Origin: Aureimonas psammosilenae
GTDB taxonomy: Bacteria > Pseudomonadota > Alphaproteobacteria > Rhizobiales > Rhizobiaceae
Direction: 5' to 3'
Length of the DNA: 64,000 nucleotides
NCBI RefSeq assembly: GCF_009176975.1
Contig: NZ_WEZG01000015.1
Span: 1-64,000, forward strand
A model generated the notes under the pieces. That model made no database searches, was not told the origin of the DNA, and saw nothing but the letters and a program-made list of their open reading frames with translations. A program made the position numbers and the translations under genes. Position 1 is the stretch's first letter. Every line of letters begins with the position of its first letter. Of this stretch, positions 45,135 through 54,312 are shown piece after piece.

Positions 45135-46349
45135 TCAGGCCGCCATCTCCTTCTTCAGGTTCTCGTCGATCTTGTCGAGGAAGCCCGTGGTGGACTGCCA
45201 GCGCTGATCCGGTCCGATCAGGAGGGCGAGATCCTTGGTCATGTCGCCGGCCTCGACGGTCTGGATGCAGACGCGCTCAAGCGCCGCCGAGAAGTTCTTC
45301 AGATCGTCGTTGTTGTCGAGCTTGGCGCGGTGCGCGAGGCCGCGCGTCCAGGCGAAGATGGAGGCGATGGAGTTGGTGGAGGTCTCCTGGCCCTTCTGGT
45401 GCTGGCGGTAGTGGCGCGTCACGGTGCCGTGCGCGGCTTCCGCTTCCACGGTCTGGCCGTCCGGGGTCATGAGAACGGAGGTCATCAGGCCGAGCGAGCC
45501 GAATCCCTGCGCCACGATGTCGGACTGCACGTCGCCGTCGTAGTTCTTGCAGGCCCAGACATAGCCGCCGGACCACTTCAACGCGGAAGCCACCATGTCG
45601 TCGATCAGGCGGTGCTCGTAGGTGAGCTTCCGGCTGTCGAACTCGGCCTTGAACTCGGCGTCGAAGACTTCCTGGAAGATGTCCTTGAAGCGGCCGTCAT
45701 AGGCCTTCAGGATCGTGTTCTTGGTGGACAGGTAGACCGGGTAGTTGCGCAGGAGGCCGTAGGCGAAGGACGCGCGGGCGAACTCGCGGATCGATTCGTC
45801 GAGATTGTACATGGCGAGCGCGACACCGGCGCCCGGTGCCTTGTAGACCTCGTGCTCGATCGTCTGGCCGTCCTCGCCGACGAACTTGATCGACAGGGTG
45901 CCCTTGCCGGGGAACTTGAAGTCGGTCGCGCGGTACTGGTCGCCGAAGGCATGGCGGCCGACGACGATCGGCTGCGTCCAGCCGGGAACGAGGCGCGGCA
46001 CGTTCTTCATGACGATCGGCTCACGGAAGATGACGCCGCCGAGGATGTTGCGGATCGTGCCGTTCGGCGACTTCCACATCTTCTTCAGGCCGAATTCCTG
46101 CACGCGGGCTTCGTCCGGCGTGATGGTGGCGCATTTCACGCCGACGCCGTGGCGGGCGATGGCGTTGGCGGCGTCGATCGTCACCTGATCGTCGGTGGCG
46201 TCGCGATGCTCCATGCCGAGGTCGTAATATTCCAGATCGACGTCGAGATAGGGATGGATCAGCTTGTCCTTGATCGCCTGCCAGATGATCCGGGTCATCT
46301 CGTCGCCGTCGAGCTCCACGACCGGGTTTTGGACCTTGATCTTCGCCAT
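45135..46349 (-). CDS. icd: NADP-dependent isocitrate dehydrogenase
   Basis: A 404-residue homodimeric isocitrate dehydrogenase of the type shared by rhizobia and eukaryotes, producing 2-oxoglutarate and NADPH in the TCA cycle. The N-terminus [20 protein letters not shown] and the phosphate/substrate region [10 protein letters not shown] are family typical. The stretch [20 protein letters not shown] carries metal-binding aspartates, and [16 protein letters not shown] carries NADP-binding residues. A single gene with its own terminator, divergent from trmJ. Confidence 0.97.
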   Translation of the reverse strand: MAKIKVQNPVVELDGDEMTRIIWQAIKDKLIHPYLDVDLEYYDLGMEHRDATDDQVTIDAANAIARHGVGVKCATITPDEARVQEFGLKKMWKSPNGTIRNILGGVIFREPIVMKNVPRLVPGWTQPIVVGRHAFGDQYRATDFKFPGKGTLSIKFVGEDGQTIEHEVYKAPGAGVALAMYNLDESIREFARASFAYGLLRNYPVYLSTKNTILKAYDGRFKDIFQEVFDAEFKAEFDSRKLTYEHRLIDDMVASALKWSGGYVWACKNYDGDVQSDIVAQGFGSLGLMTSVLMTPDGQTVEAEAAHGTVTRHYRQHQKGQETSTNSIASIFAWTRGLAHRAKLDNNDDLKNFSAALERVCIQTVEAGDMTKDLALLIGPDQRWQSTTGFLDKIDENLKKEMAA

Positions 46350-46475
46350 AATTGCTTCCTCGTGGGCGTTCAGGATGGGGCGGCTATAGCATCGCCTCCC
46401 TCAAGCGCAAAGGCGCATGCCGGACTTGGCCGCAGCTTCCGTAGACGCTATCGGAACAGGTGAAGGAGAACCGCC

Positions 46476-47255
46476 TTGGCAGGAACCGACCGCACAGTAG
46501 AAACCCTCGCCGGTGGACCGGCCATCGTGCTGGTGGAGCCGCAACTCGGCGAGAATATCGGCATGGTGGCGCGGGCCATGGCCAATTTCGGCCTGTCGGA
46601 CCTGCGCCTCGTCGCCCCGCGCGACGGCTGGCCGAACGAGAAGGCGCGGGCGGCAGCGTCCCGCGCCGATCATGTGATCGATGCCGCCAGGGTCTACGAC
46701 ACGGTGCGCGACGCGGTGGCCGACCTGACATGGCTTCTGGCGACGACCGCCCGACCGCGCGACAGCGTGAAGCCGGTGCGGGGCCCGAAGGCCGCGAGCG
46801 CCGCGCTTCGAACCCGCATCTCCGCCGGCCAGCCCGCCGGCATCCTGTTCGGGCGCGAGCGCTTCGGCCTGTCGAACGAGGAAGTGGGCTTGGCCGACGA
46901 GATCGTGACCTTTCCGGTGAACCCGGCCTTCGCCTCGCTCAACATCGCGCAGGCGGTGCTTTTGATGAGCTACGAATGGATGCAGTCCGGCGGCGAGGAA
47001 GGAGCGGAGGAAGCGCCGCGCTTCGCGCCGGCCGAGGCCGAGCCGGCGGAGAAGGGCGATCTCCATCGGCTTCTCGACCATGCCGAGGGGCTGCTCGACC
47101 GTCTCGGCTACTTCCGTCCGCCGGAGCGCAAGGTGGCCTTGTCGGAAAAGCTGCGCACCACGCTGACCAAGGCGAACTTCAACCGCATGGAAGTCCACGC
47201 GCTCCACGGCGTCCTGAAGCATGTGGAACTGAAGCTGAACAAGGACGAGTCGTGA
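46476..47255 (+). CDS. trmJ: tRNA (cytidine/uridine-2'-O-)-methyltransferase TrmJ-like (SPOUT)
   Basis: A 259-residue SPOUT-class methyltransferase. The start is a TTG at 46476; GAAGGAG at 46462-46468 lies seven bases before it. Knot-type motifs are seen: [20 protein letters not shown], then [16 protein letters not shown] and [16 protein letters not shown]. TrmJ methylates position 32 of tRNAs in gammaproteobacteria. Its stop overlaps the murI start (GTGA). Confidence 0.88.
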   Translation: MAGTDRTVETLAGGPAIVLVEPQLGENIGMVARAMANFGLSDLRLVAPRDGWPNEKARAAASRADHVIDAARVYDTVRDAVADLTWLLATTARPRDSVKPVRGPKAASAALRTRISAGQPAGILFGRERFGLSNEEVGLADEIVTFPVNPAFASLNIAQAVLLMSYEWMQSGGEEGAEEAPRFAPAEAEPAEKGDLHRLLDHAEGLLDRLGYFRPPERKVALSEKLRTTLTKANFNRMEVHALHGVLKHVELKLNKDES

Positions 47256-48043
47256 GCGCAGCCGATCAGCCTGTCCTAATGTTTGATAGCGGTATCGGCG
47301 GTTTGACGGTGCTACGAGAGGCTCGTGTCCTTATGCCCGATCGTCGCTTCGTGTATGTCGCGGACGACGCTGCTTTTCCCTACGGCGATTGGGAAGAGGA
47401 AGGACTTCGCGCTCGGATAGTCGACCTCTTCGGCCGACTGATCAGCGATCATCAGCCGGTTCTATGCGTCATTCCCTGCAATACCGCCTCGACGCTTGTC
47501 CTCGCCGATCTTCGTAAGGCTTATCCGGCGATGCCGTTCGTCGGTACTGTTCCAGCCATCAAGCCTGCTGCCGAGCGGACGCGCTCCGGCCTCGTGTCAG
47601 TGCTTGCGACACCCGGAACCGTAAAGCGGCAGTACACCCGTGACCTTATCCAACAATGGGCTTCCAAGGTCGAGGTTCGGCTTGTCGGCAGCGTCCGGCT
47701 CGCTGCCCTTGCCGAAGCCTATATGCGTAGTGGGTTCATAGACGAAGAAATCGTCCGATCCGAAATCGAGCCCTGCTTCGTGGAGGAGGACGGACGGCGC
47801 ACCGACATCGTCGTTCTGGCCTGCACGCACTACCCGTTTCTGGCGAATCGGATGCGCAAGGTCGCCCCCTGGCCGGTAGACTGGCTCGATCCTGCCGAGG
47901 CGATCGCGCGGCGGGCGATGTCGCTGCTCGATCCGGCAACGGTGGAGGACGCACCGCGCCTTCCCGATAAAGCCGTTTTCACGTCCGGCAGGATCGAGCC
48001 GGTGTCCCGGCGGTTGATGCAGGGCTTCGGTCTGGTGGTCTGA
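47252..48043 (+). CDS. murI: Glutamate racemase
   Basis: A 263-residue enzyme from the GTG at 47252, which overlaps the trmJ stop. It makes D-glutamate for peptidoglycan. The first catalytic cysteine is in IPCNTAST and the second in [21 protein letters not shown] opens the protein. A much longer open frame upstream is in phase but is shadow of trmJ. Its codons use more A/T in third positions than trmJ and later neighbours, for example several GGT, CTT and CGT, which might mean separate ancestry or simply low expression. Confidence 0.93.
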   Translation: MSAADQPVLMFDSGIGGLTVLREARVLMPDRRFVYVADDAAFPYGDWEEEGLRARIVDLFGRLISDHQPVLCVIPCNTASTLVLADLRKAYPAMPFVGTVPAIKPAAERTRSGLVSVLATPGTVKRQYTRDLIQQWASKVEVRLVGSVRLAALAEAYMRSGFIDEEIVRSEIEPCFVEEDGRRTDIVVLACTHYPFLANRMRKVAPWPVDWLDPAEAIARRAMSLLDPATVEDAPRLPDKAVFTSGRIEPVSRRLMQGFGLVV

Positions 48044-48046
48044 CCG

Positions 48047-48556
48047 TCAGCCCTGGTTGAAGGTGACGTTCGACGTTTCCTTGTCCGCGCCGTCCACCTT
48101 GTCCGTCACGACCATGGAGAAGCGGCCATTGCCGGCATTGCGGATCGTCATCGTGGCGTTGCGGTCGCCATAGATCGGCACGGCATAGGTGATCGTCAAA
48201 ACGAGGGCGTCGCCGCGCTGGGTGCCTGCCACCTGCGCCGGGCCCTTGGTCGAGCCCGTATAGGTGCCGGTAAAGCGCCGCGTCGCGGGATCGTAGCGGA
48301 TATCGGCGCCGATCTTGCGGGTGACGATCACGGCTGCCCGGCAGGTGCCGTCGATGGAGACGCGGTTGGCGGAGGGGCGGCTGCCCTCGACCCGGCACGT
48401 GACCTTGCGCGGCGACGCATCGACGTCGCGCTGGATCTGGCCGGCGCCTCGCCACGAGCCGTCGAAGCGCTGGAGAAAGCTTGCATCCGCGCGAGCGCTC
48501 GGTGTGGAAAGGACCAGCCCGCAAAGGCCGGCGACGAGGAAGGGGATCTGACGCAT
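48047..48556 (-). CDS. Secreted protein of unknown function (two-cysteine beta-rich family)
   Basis: A 169-residue exported protein from ATG 48556 (MRQIPFLVAGLCGLV). The signal peptide likely ends after TPSARADA. The mature protein has FLQRFDGSWRGAGQI, two cysteines in VTCRVEG and IDGTCRA, and a series of beta-type strands ending NVTFNQG. The order G.W.G.G.I, C, DG.CR matches the protein at 29570-30106. It ends three bases from murI, convergent, without terminator. No catalytic motif is visible. Confidence 0.6.
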   Translation of the reverse strand: MRQIPFLVAGLCGLVLSTPSARADASFLQRFDGSWRGAGQIQRDVDASPRKVTCRVEGSRPSANRVSIDGTCRAAVIVTRKIGADIRYDPATRRFTGTYTGSTKGPAQVAGTQRGDALVLTITYAVPIYGDRNATMTIRNAGNGRFSMVVTDKVDGADKETSNVTFNQG

Positions 48557-48656
48557 CGCAATCCGTTCGGGCGTTGGGTTCCGATCGGAACGCCGTGGAC
48601 GGGGATGCGTTCGCCTTGGAGCGCAACAAGTCGGTTTCACGACCAACGGAGCTTCG

Positions 48657-48815
48657 ATGGATCTCATCCGCATCGTCATCGCGATCTTTCTTCCGCCGGT
48701 CGCGGTTTTCACCCAGGTCGGGCTCGGCAAGCACTTCTGGATCAACCTGCTTCTCACTCTTTGCGGCTGGCTCCCGGGCGTCATCCACGCGGTCTGGGTA
48801 ATCGGAAAGTATTGA
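48657..48815 (+). CDS. Pmp3/YqaE-family small membrane protein
   Basis: A 52-residue protein. Two hydrophobic segments make up nearly all of it (RIVIAIFLPPVAVFTQVGLG and WINLLLTLCGWLPGVIHAVW). The family signature is the FLPPVAVF first half, then LLLTLCGWLPGVIHA. Such proteins sit in the inner membrane and respond to salt or membrane stress in yeast and plants; function in bacteria is little known. It stands alone between a minus-strand gene and the rpsD leader. Confidence 0.85.
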   Translation: MDLIRIVIAIFLPPVAVFTQVGLGKHFWINLLLTLCGWLPGVIHAVWVIGKY

Positions 48816-48872
48816 TCCGCAAGGCTCCGGGCCGGTTGACAGCTTCCGCTCGATTGCCGTAGAGACCTGCCA

Positions 48873-49021
48873 ACGGTCGTGCCGCAAGGCGCGGCCGTTT
48901 CAACGTGTCCCGTGGATGACGGTCTCTCGTGTCCGTCGTTCTGTCAGTCCGCCACAGCGCGGGCAGAGGAGGGCGCGTTTCCCGGCCCGGTCGGATCGGC
49001 TCCGTCCGGGTGTTTCGTTTT
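48873..49021 (+). promoter_or_regulatory. rpsD leader with two hairpins
   Basis: The first hairpin pairs ACGGTCGTGCC (48873-48883) with GGCGCGGCCGT (48888-48898) around loop GCAA, including two wobbles, and is followed by TTTC. The second pairs CCCGGTCGGA with TCCGTCCGGG (about 48986-49010) and is followed by TGTTTCGTTTT, like an attenuator. rpsD begins about 20 bases later. S4 autoregulation is known in other bacteria; here it is inference. Confidence 0.5.
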
Positions 49022-49032
49022 GAGGAAATGCG

Positions 49033-49650
49033 ATGACAAAGCGCGCAGAGTCCAAGTACAAAATCGATCGCCGCATGGGCGAGAACATCTGGGGTCGTCC
49101 GAAGTCCCCGGTGAACCGCCGCCAGTACGGCCCCGGCCAGCACGGCCAGCGCCGCAAGGGCAAGGTTTCCGACTTCGGCCTGCAGCTTCGTGCCAAGCAG
49201 AAGCTGAAGGGCTATTACGGCGACGTCTCCGAGAAGCAGTTCCGCAAGGTCTACGAGGAAGCGTCCCGCCGCAAGGGCGACACCTCTGAGAACCTGATCG
49301 GCCTCCTGGAAAGCCGTCTGGACGCGATCATCTATCGCGCGAAGTTCGTGCCGACCATCTTCGCGGCCCGTCAGTTCGTGAACCACGGCCATGTGAACGT
49401 GAACGGCGTTCGCACCAATATCGGTTCGTTCCGCTGCAAGGCCGGCGACGTCATCGAGGTGCGCCAGAAGTCGAAGCAGCTCGTGGCCGTGATCGAGGCG
49501 ACGCAGCTCGCCGAGCGCGACGTGCCCGACTACATCGAGGCGGATCACAACAAGATGGTCGCCACCTTCCAGCGCATTCCGGGCCTGTCGGACGTGCCGT
49601 ACCCGGTGCAGATGGAACCGAACCTCGTCGTCGAGTTCTATTCGCGCTGA
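49033..49650 (+). CDS. rpsD: 30S ribosomal protein S4
   Basis: A 205-residue S4, a primary binder of 16S rRNA. The start ATG 49033 ([20 protein letters not shown]) follows GAGGAAATGCG. The S4 RNA-binding domain contains [17 protein letters not shown] and [14 protein letters not shown]. The N-terminus has no zinc cysteines, the usual alphaproteobacterial form. It is transcribed alone and ended by the terminator at 49679. Confidence 0.98.
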   Translation: MTKRAESKYKIDRRMGENIWGRPKSPVNRRQYGPGQHGQRRKGKVSDFGLQLRAKQKLKGYYGDVSEKQFRKVYEEASRRKGDTSENLIGLLESRLDAIIYRAKFVPTIFAARQFVNHGHVNVNGVRTNIGSFRCKAGDVIEVRQKSKQLVAVIEATQLAERDVPDYIEADHNKMVATFQRIPGLSDVPYPVQMEPNLVVEFYSR

Positions 49651-49678
49651 TTCTTCGGCGCCGAATATCGACCTGATC

Positions 49679-49711
49679 GAAGGCCGCTCGAAAGGGCGGC
49701 CTTTTGCTTTT
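49679..49711 (+). terminator. Rho-independent terminator of rpsD
   Basis: AAGGCCGC, loop TCGAAAGG-type, GCGGCCTT and TTGCTTTT: a stem of eight bases followed by a T-rich run, about 30 bases after the stop. Confidence 0.85.
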
Positions 49712-49751
49712 GCGGCGCGGGCTTTGTATGCCCTCAGCCGAAGGAGGGACC

Positions 49752-50630
49752 ATGCTGGACAGGGTCGCTGAGAACGAACCGGAAGCCATCGAGGCGGAAG
49801 ACGACGGGGCTGCGCACCCGCTGTTTCGCGATGCGCCCAAATCGGTCGCGTTCCGCAAGCTGCGCAAGCGTCTCGTTCGGCAGGTGCGGGAAACGGTCGA
49901 AGCCTGCGCCATGGCGCGGCCCGGCGCGCGCTGGCTGGTGGGCATTTCCGGCGGCAAGGATTCCTACGCCCTTCTCGCCATTCTTCTCGATCTCAAATGG
50001 CGCGGCTCCCTGCCGGTCGACATCCTGGCCTGCAATCTCGACCAAGGGCAGCCGAACTTTCCGAAGCACGTCCTGCCCGATTTCCTCACCCGCCATTCCA
50101 TTGCGCACCGGATCGAGTATCGCGACACCTATTCGGTGGTGAAGGAAAAGGTGCCGACGGGCGCCACCTATTGCTCGCTTTGTTCGCGGCTTCGACGCGG
50201 CAACCTCTACCGCATCGCGCGCGAGGAAGGCTGCGAGGCGCTGGTGCTCGGCCATCACCGCGAGGATTGCCTCGAAACCTTCTTCATGAACATGCTTCAG
50301 GGCGGCCGGCTTTCCGCCATGCCGCCGAAGCTTCTGAACGACGAGGGCGACATCCTCGTGCTGCGCCCGCTGATCCGCTCGGCGGAAGACGACATCGCGC
50401 GGTTCTCCGCCGCGATGGCCTTCCCGATCATCCCTTGCGATCTTTGCGGCAGTCAGGACGGGCTCCAGCGCAACGTCGTGAAGACCATGCTGGGCGAAAT
50501 GGAAGCCCGCTTTCCTGGCCGCAAGGAGACGATGATCCGCGCCCTGTCCAACGTGCGGCCCGGACACCTCCTCGACCCATCGCTTTTCGATTTCGCCGCC
50601 CTTCAGCCGAGACAGGACCCAGCATCGTGA
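49752..50630 (+). CDS. ttcA: tRNA 2-thiocytidine synthetase TtcA
   Basis: A 292-residue PP-loop enzyme that thiolates cytidine 32 of tRNA using an iron-sulfur cluster. The PP-loop is [11 protein letters not shown]; the cluster/active cysteines are in [11 protein letters not shown] and IPCDLCGSQ. The start ATG 49752 ([11 protein letters not shown]) follows AGGAGGGACC. It is fused by a GTGA overlap to the inositol monophosphatase gene. Confidence 0.95.
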   Translation: MLDRVAENEPEAIEAEDDGAAHPLFRDAPKSVAFRKLRKRLVRQVRETVEACAMARPGARWLVGISGGKDSYALLAILLDLKWRGSLPVDILACNLDQGQPNFPKHVLPDFLTRHSIAHRIEYRDTYSVVKEKVPTGATYCSLCSRLRRGNLYRIAREEGCEALVLGHHREDCLETFFMNMLQGGRLSAMPPKLLNDEGDILVLRPLIRSAEDDIARFSAAMAFPIIPCDLCGSQDGLQRNVVKTMLGEMEARFPGRKETMIRALSNVRPGHLLDPSLFDFAALQPRQDPAS

Positions 50631-51451
50631 CAGCATCCGTCGATATCGAAACGCTTGCCGGCATTCTGCGCGACGCTGCTGCGCGTGAGATCATGCCCCG
50701 CTATCGCAGCCTCGGCGCCGACGACATCCGCGAGAAGACCTCCGCCATCGATCTCGTGACGGAAGCCGACGAAGCGGCGGAGCGCTTCATCAAGGCGCGC
50801 TGCGCCGAGCATTTTCCGGATGCGTTGTTCATCGGCGAGGAGTCGGTCGCGGCCGATAAGGCGCTTCTGGCAAAACTCGCCGATGCGGATCTCGCGATCG
50901 TCGTAGACCCGATCGACGGCACCGCGAACTTTGCAGCCGGCTTACCCGCTTTCGGCGTCATGGCCTCCGTCGTATCGAAGGGACGCACCGTCGGCGGCAT
51001 TCTGTTCGACCCCTTCGGCGGCGACTTTCTCCTCGCCGAACACGGGGCGGGGGCCTTCATGGACCGCAAGGGCGAGCGCTCGCGTATCGCTCTCGCGCCT
51101 GCCGTTCCCTTAGACGAGATGATCGGTGCGGGCGGCGTCAGCTACTTCGCCAAGGAGCGTCGACGCGCCATCTTCTCCAATCTCGCCAAGGTCCGGCTCG
51201 TGGCCAACTACCGCTGCGCGATCTTCGAATATTGGGCGATGGCGACGGGAAGCGTCCATTTCCTGTTCTTCGGCAACCTCATGCCCTGGGACCACCTCGC
51301 CGGCGCGCTGATCGTCTCGGAAGGAGGCGGGGCGGTTCGTCGGCTCGATGGTTCGGCCTATCTGCCGAGCCATGTCGATGGCGGCCTTTTGGTCGCCACC
51401 GACGAGTCGAGCTGGAAGGCTCTCGATCAGGCGCTCTTCGCCGACGCCTGA
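50627..51451 (+). CDS. Inositol monophosphatase family protein
   Basis: A 274-residue metal-dependent phosphatase from the GTG at 50627, overlapping the ttcA stop. The metal-binding signatures are GEES (near residue 66), [10 protein letters not shown] and [15 protein letters not shown]. It may act on inositol phosphate, on histidinol phosphate or on 3'-phosphoadenosine phosphosulfate-type substrates; the sequence does not settle this. It is convergent with the transporter gene, seven bases apart. Confidence 0.85.
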   Translation: MTASVDIETLAGILRDAAAREIMPRYRSLGADDIREKTSAIDLVTEADEAAERFIKARCAEHFPDALFIGEESVAADKALLAKLADADLAIVVDPIDGTANFAAGLPAFGVMASVVSKGRTVGGILFDPFGGDFLLAEHGAGAFMDRKGERSRIALAPAVPLDEMIGAGGVSYFAKERRRAIFSNLAKVRLVANYRCAIFEYWAMATGSVHFLFFGNLMPWDHLAGALIVSEGGGAVRRLDGSAYLPSHVDGGLLVATDESSWKALDQALFADA

Positions 51452-51458
51452 TCGTCCC

Positions 51459-52736
51459 TCATTCGGCCGGGGCCTGCGCCTCGGCCTCTGCCATATGATC
51501 GTGGCTTTCGCCCGGCCGCGCGAAAAGCCGCCCGCCTTCCGCCCAGACCACGCAAAGCAGCGCGCCGAGCGACAGAACCAGGAAGCCGCCGAAGAGCGGC
51601 GTCACCGAGCCGTCGTAGAAGTGCCCGATCAGCGCGCCGAGCAGGCCGCCCCCGAGCGTCTGCACGCAGCCGAGCACGGAGGATGCCGTTCCCGCGACAT
51701 GGCCGAGCGGGTCCAGCGCCAGCGCGTTGAAGTTCGTGAAGATGAAGCCGAACATGCCGAACGACAGGATGGTGAGAACGAGGAAGACGCCGAATGGCGG
51801 CGTTCCGAACACCAGGGTCACAAGGAACTGAAGGGCGGAAAGCACTACGAAGATACACAGCGCGCCGTGCGAAAGGCGACGCATGCCGAGACGCTCCACG
51901 AGCCGCGAATTCGTCAGCGACGCGGCCGCCATGAAAAGCGCCGAGGCCGAGAAGTAGAGCGTGAAGAGCGGCCCGATGCCGAAGACCTGCGTATAGATCT
52001 GCTCGGCCTGATTGATGAAGCCGAACAGCCCGCCGAGAATGAAGGCGGTGGCGACCGAATAGCCGAGCGTGCGGCGGTTGGTGAGAACGATGCGGAAGGC
52101 CTCGATCGTGCGCCGCGGCGTCAGGTCCCGTCGATCCTCCGGATGCAGCGTTTCAGGCAGGCGCAGATAGGCCCAGAGCGTCACCAGGGCGGCGAACAGC
52201 CCGTTCAGGATGAAGATTTCCTGCCAGCTTCCGAAGGTCATGATCGCGACCCCGATATTGGGCGCGATCACCGGGATCGTCATGAACACCATCATGATCA
52301 GCGACATGACGCTGGCCATGCGCGCGCCGCCGAAGCAGTCGCGCACGATGGAAACGGCCAGCACGCGCGTCGCGGCTGCGCCGATGCCCTGCACGGCTCG
52401 GAAGAAGAGAAGCGTGCCGAAGGTCGGCGAAAAGGCCGCGCCGATCGAAGCGGCCGTATAGATCGCGAGACCCACGAACAGGATCGGCCGCCGGCCGAAG
52501 CGATCCGACAGCGGACCGTAGACGATCTGCGCCGCGCCGAAACCGAGGACATAGGAGCTGATCGCCAGTTGCCGCTCGTTCTCCGTCGCCACGCCAAGCG
52601 TCGCGCCGATCTGCTGAAGGGCTGGTATCAGGATGTCGATCGCCGCGGCGTTGAGGGCCATGAGCGAGGCGACGATGGTGACGAATTCCCAATAGGGCAG
52701 GCGCTGCGCTGCGCTGGGGCGAGACGCGACGGACAT
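51459..52736 (-). CDS. Bcr/CflA-type multidrug efflux transporter (MFS)
   Basis: A 425-residue membrane protein with about 12 hydrophobic segments. The start ATG 52736 (MSVASRPS) follows an AAAGGA six bases upstream; a TTG at 52742 is also in frame. The MFS signature GPLSDRFGRRPILFVG is present between segments 2 and 3, and LNAAAIDILIPALQQI matches the DHA1 Bcr/CflA subfamily start. It probably exports drugs or other small molecules by proton antiport. No regulator gene is next to it. Confidence 0.88.
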   Translation of the reverse strand: MSVASRPSAAQRLPYWEFVTIVASLMALNAAAIDILIPALQQIGATLGVATENERQLAISSYVLGFGAAQIVYGPLSDRFGRRPILFVGLAIYTAASIGAAFSPTFGTLLFFRAVQGIGAAATRVLAVSIVRDCFGGARMASVMSLIMMVFMTIPVIAPNIGVAIMTFGSWQEIFILNGLFAALVTLWAYLRLPETLHPEDRRDLTPRRTIEAFRIVLTNRRTLGYSVATAFILGGLFGFINQAEQIYTQVFGIGPLFTLYFSASALFMAAASLTNSRLVERLGMRRLSHGALCIFVVLSALQFLVTLVFGTPPFGVFLVLTILSFGMFGFIFTNFNALALDPLGHVAGTASSVLGCVQTLGGGLLGALIGHFYDGSVTPLFGGFLVLSLGALLCVVWAEGGRLFARPGESHDHMAEAEAQAPAE

Positions 52737-52867
52737 AGGCAATCCTTTCGGCTTGCGCGCAGAGATACCTGTCGATCCGCCATTTGCAAGGATGGCCGCG
52801 GCTTTAGCCGTCGCCGGTCGATCACTTCATGGCGTCGCGAAGCAACGAAGCGCGACCGGATTGCTCA

Positions 52868-52905
52868 GAAACGAAAAAGCCCGCGAGCGGGTCGCGGGCC
52901 TTTTC
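52868..52905 (-). terminator. Rho-independent terminator of grxD
   Basis: GCCCGCGA and TCGCGGGC pair around GCGGG, flanked by AAAAA and CTTTT. On the minus strand it lies about 25 bases after the grxD stop. Confidence 0.85.
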
Positions 52906-52927
52906 GTTATCGCAGACTGACGTCGAT

Positions 52928-53266
52928 TCAGGCCGCAGCCGGCGCCAACGCGACGCCCTTCTCGGCGAGGAAGTCCTTCAGTTCTTCGGCCTGGAACATC
53001 TCCTTCACGATGTCGCAGCCGCCGACGAACTCGCCCTTCACGTAGAGCTGGGGAATGGTCGGCCAATCCGAATAACCCTTGATGCCCTGGCGCAGCTCAT
53101 CCGACGACAGGACGTTGATGCCCTTGTAGTCGACGCCGACGTAGTCGAGGATCTGGACGACCTGACCCGAGAAGCCGCATTGCGGAAAAGCCGGCGTGCC
53201 TTTCATGAAGAGAACGACGTCGTTCGTTTTCACCTCGTTGTCGATCCACTCGTTGATGCCGCTCAT
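52928..53266 (-). CDS. grxD: Monothiol glutaredoxin Grx4/GrxD
   Basis: A 112-residue monothiol glutaredoxin with the CGFS active site ([11 protein letters not shown]) and the glutathione-binding [19 protein letters not shown]. It carries iron-sulfur clusters, usually with BolA. It is the last gene of a run in which bolA lies next upstream, the standard pair in alphaproteobacteria. Start ATG 53266 ([12 protein letters not shown]) fits the family length. Confidence 0.96.
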   Translation of the reverse strand: MSGINEWIDNEVKTNDVVLFMKGTPAFPQCGFSGQVVQILDYVGVDYKGINVLSSDELRQGIKGYSDWPTIPQLYVKGEFVGGCDIVKEMFQAEELKDFLAEKGVALAPAAA

Positions 53267-53348
53267 CGGTTCTGTCCTGTGTTCCGCCCTGGCGTTGGGG
53301 CTGGGGTCCGTCCCTAGATACGACTTCGAGGGACGGGATTGAAGGGGC

Positions 53349-53585
53349 TCAGGGTTTGGGCGCGCTGGTCTGGAGCGCGAGGGCGTGGAGTGCGCCGCCC
53401 ATGTTGCCCTGAAGCGCCTGATAGACCATCTGATGCTGCTGCACCCGGCTCTTGCCTCGAAAGCTCTCCGAGACGACCTCGGCAGCGTAGTGATCGCCGT
53501 CGCCGGCCAGATCTCGGATCGAGACCACGGCATCGGGAATGCCCTGCTTGATCATGGTCTCGATGTCGTGGGCGTTCATGGGCAT
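53349..53585 (-). CDS. bolA: BolA/IbaG-family protein
   Basis: A 78-residue BolA-like protein from ATG 53585, which has GGAGG six bases upstream (GGAGGACCGTC). The HALALQ histidine near the C-terminus and [12 protein letters not shown] are typical, and [11 protein letters not shown] is the loop that meets the glutaredoxin cluster. It partners with GrxD downstream. A longer open frame reaches upstream into the broken doc gene without a stop, but the internal Shine-Dalgarno sequence argues for separate synthesis. Confidence 0.93.
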   Translation of the reverse strand: MPMNAHDIETMIKQGIPDAVVSIRDLAGDGDHYAAEVVSESFRGKSRVQQHQMVYQALQGNMGGALHALALQTSAPKP

Positions 53586-53658
53586 GACGGTCCTCCGCAT
53601 ATGCAAGTCCGGTATGCCCGGCTCGTTTGAAGGATAGTAGGGAGCGCGCAGCCGGTGA

Positions 53659-54053
53659 TCAACGCGCGATCGGCTTCGCATTCGTTTCGATCCACACCGA
53701 GAGCGCGTCTTCACCGATCTCGCCTGCAGCGAGACTTTGTCGGTTCGAAAGAGCTGATCGTCGTTCGAGACGATGTCGTAACCGTTCTGTCGGACGACAA
53801 GGTAGGTTGCCGCAAGCGACGTGCGCTTATTGCCATCAAAGAAGGGATGATTCTTCGCGAGTCCAAACCCGAGTGATGCAGCGGTTTGCCAAAGCGTGAC
53901 ATCGCTTCCCCCATAGGCCAACACGTTCTCCGGACGTGCCGGGGCTGAGGTGAGCAATCCCTCGTCGCGGATGCCGGGCAACCTGCCGAATCGCTCGATC
54001 TGTCGGCGATGCGCGGCGAGGACGACTTCCTTGCTTGGAAGAATGAACGTCAT
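53659..54053 (-). pseudogene. Doc-type (Fic-domain) toxin gene with a frameshift
   Basis: The ATG at 54053 opens a Doc toxin: VVLAAHRRQIERFGRLPGIR and the Fic motif HPFFDGNKRT are intact. At about 53722-53730 the frame slips: after VSLQA the original frame continues in another phase as EIGEDALSVWIETNAKPIAR and stops at 53659. One missing base explains this. In the present phase the reading frame runs without stop into bolA. Doc toxins phosphorylate EF-Tu. A sequencing error or deliberate frameshifting cannot be excluded. It follows the candidate antitoxin by two bases. Confidence 0.75.
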
Positions 54054-54055
54054 CG

Positions 54056-54253
54056 CTACTGCGCCAGTTTGCGAAAAACCTCTGAGCGTTCGTTCATGAT
54101 CGTTTCAAGGAGGTTCATGGAGTCTTCCATCGACGCATGCCGATGATCGATCGAGTTCACCTCCGGTGTCGAATCGTTCGGAGTCTCGTCGCTGGACTGC
54201 CGATGATCGCCGTTGTCGGTATGTCTCGAATATTGATCGCGTTCCATGGTCAT
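54056..54253 (-). CDS. Candidate antitoxin of the doc toxin, unfamiliar family
   Basis: A 65-residue polar protein from ATG 54253, which has AGGAG eight bases upstream; an ATG at 54298 would add 15 residues. It is rich in Asp, Asn, His and Glu in the first half (MTMERDQYSRHTDNGDHR) and helical at the end (MNLLETIMNERSEVFRKLAQ). It sits in the usual antitoxin position, directly before doc with two bases between. It does not look like Phd or AbrB. Its lower GC than purL suggests transfer with the toxin. Confidence is low because it is identified by position only. Confidence 0.5.
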   Translation of the reverse strand: MTMERDQYSRHTDNGDHRQSSDETPNDSTPEVNSIDHRHASMEDSMNLLETIMNERSEVFRKLAQ

Positions 54254-54312
54254 GTCCGAGGCTCCTGCGAGCTTCGGACTGATATATGCCTCTGGCATCG
54301 AACGTCCAAACC

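Noticed and set aside
46460-48043. An apparent trmJ-murI fusion frame
   Set aside because: The first part is out of phase with the real trmJ frame and only the GTG at 47252 onward encodes murI.
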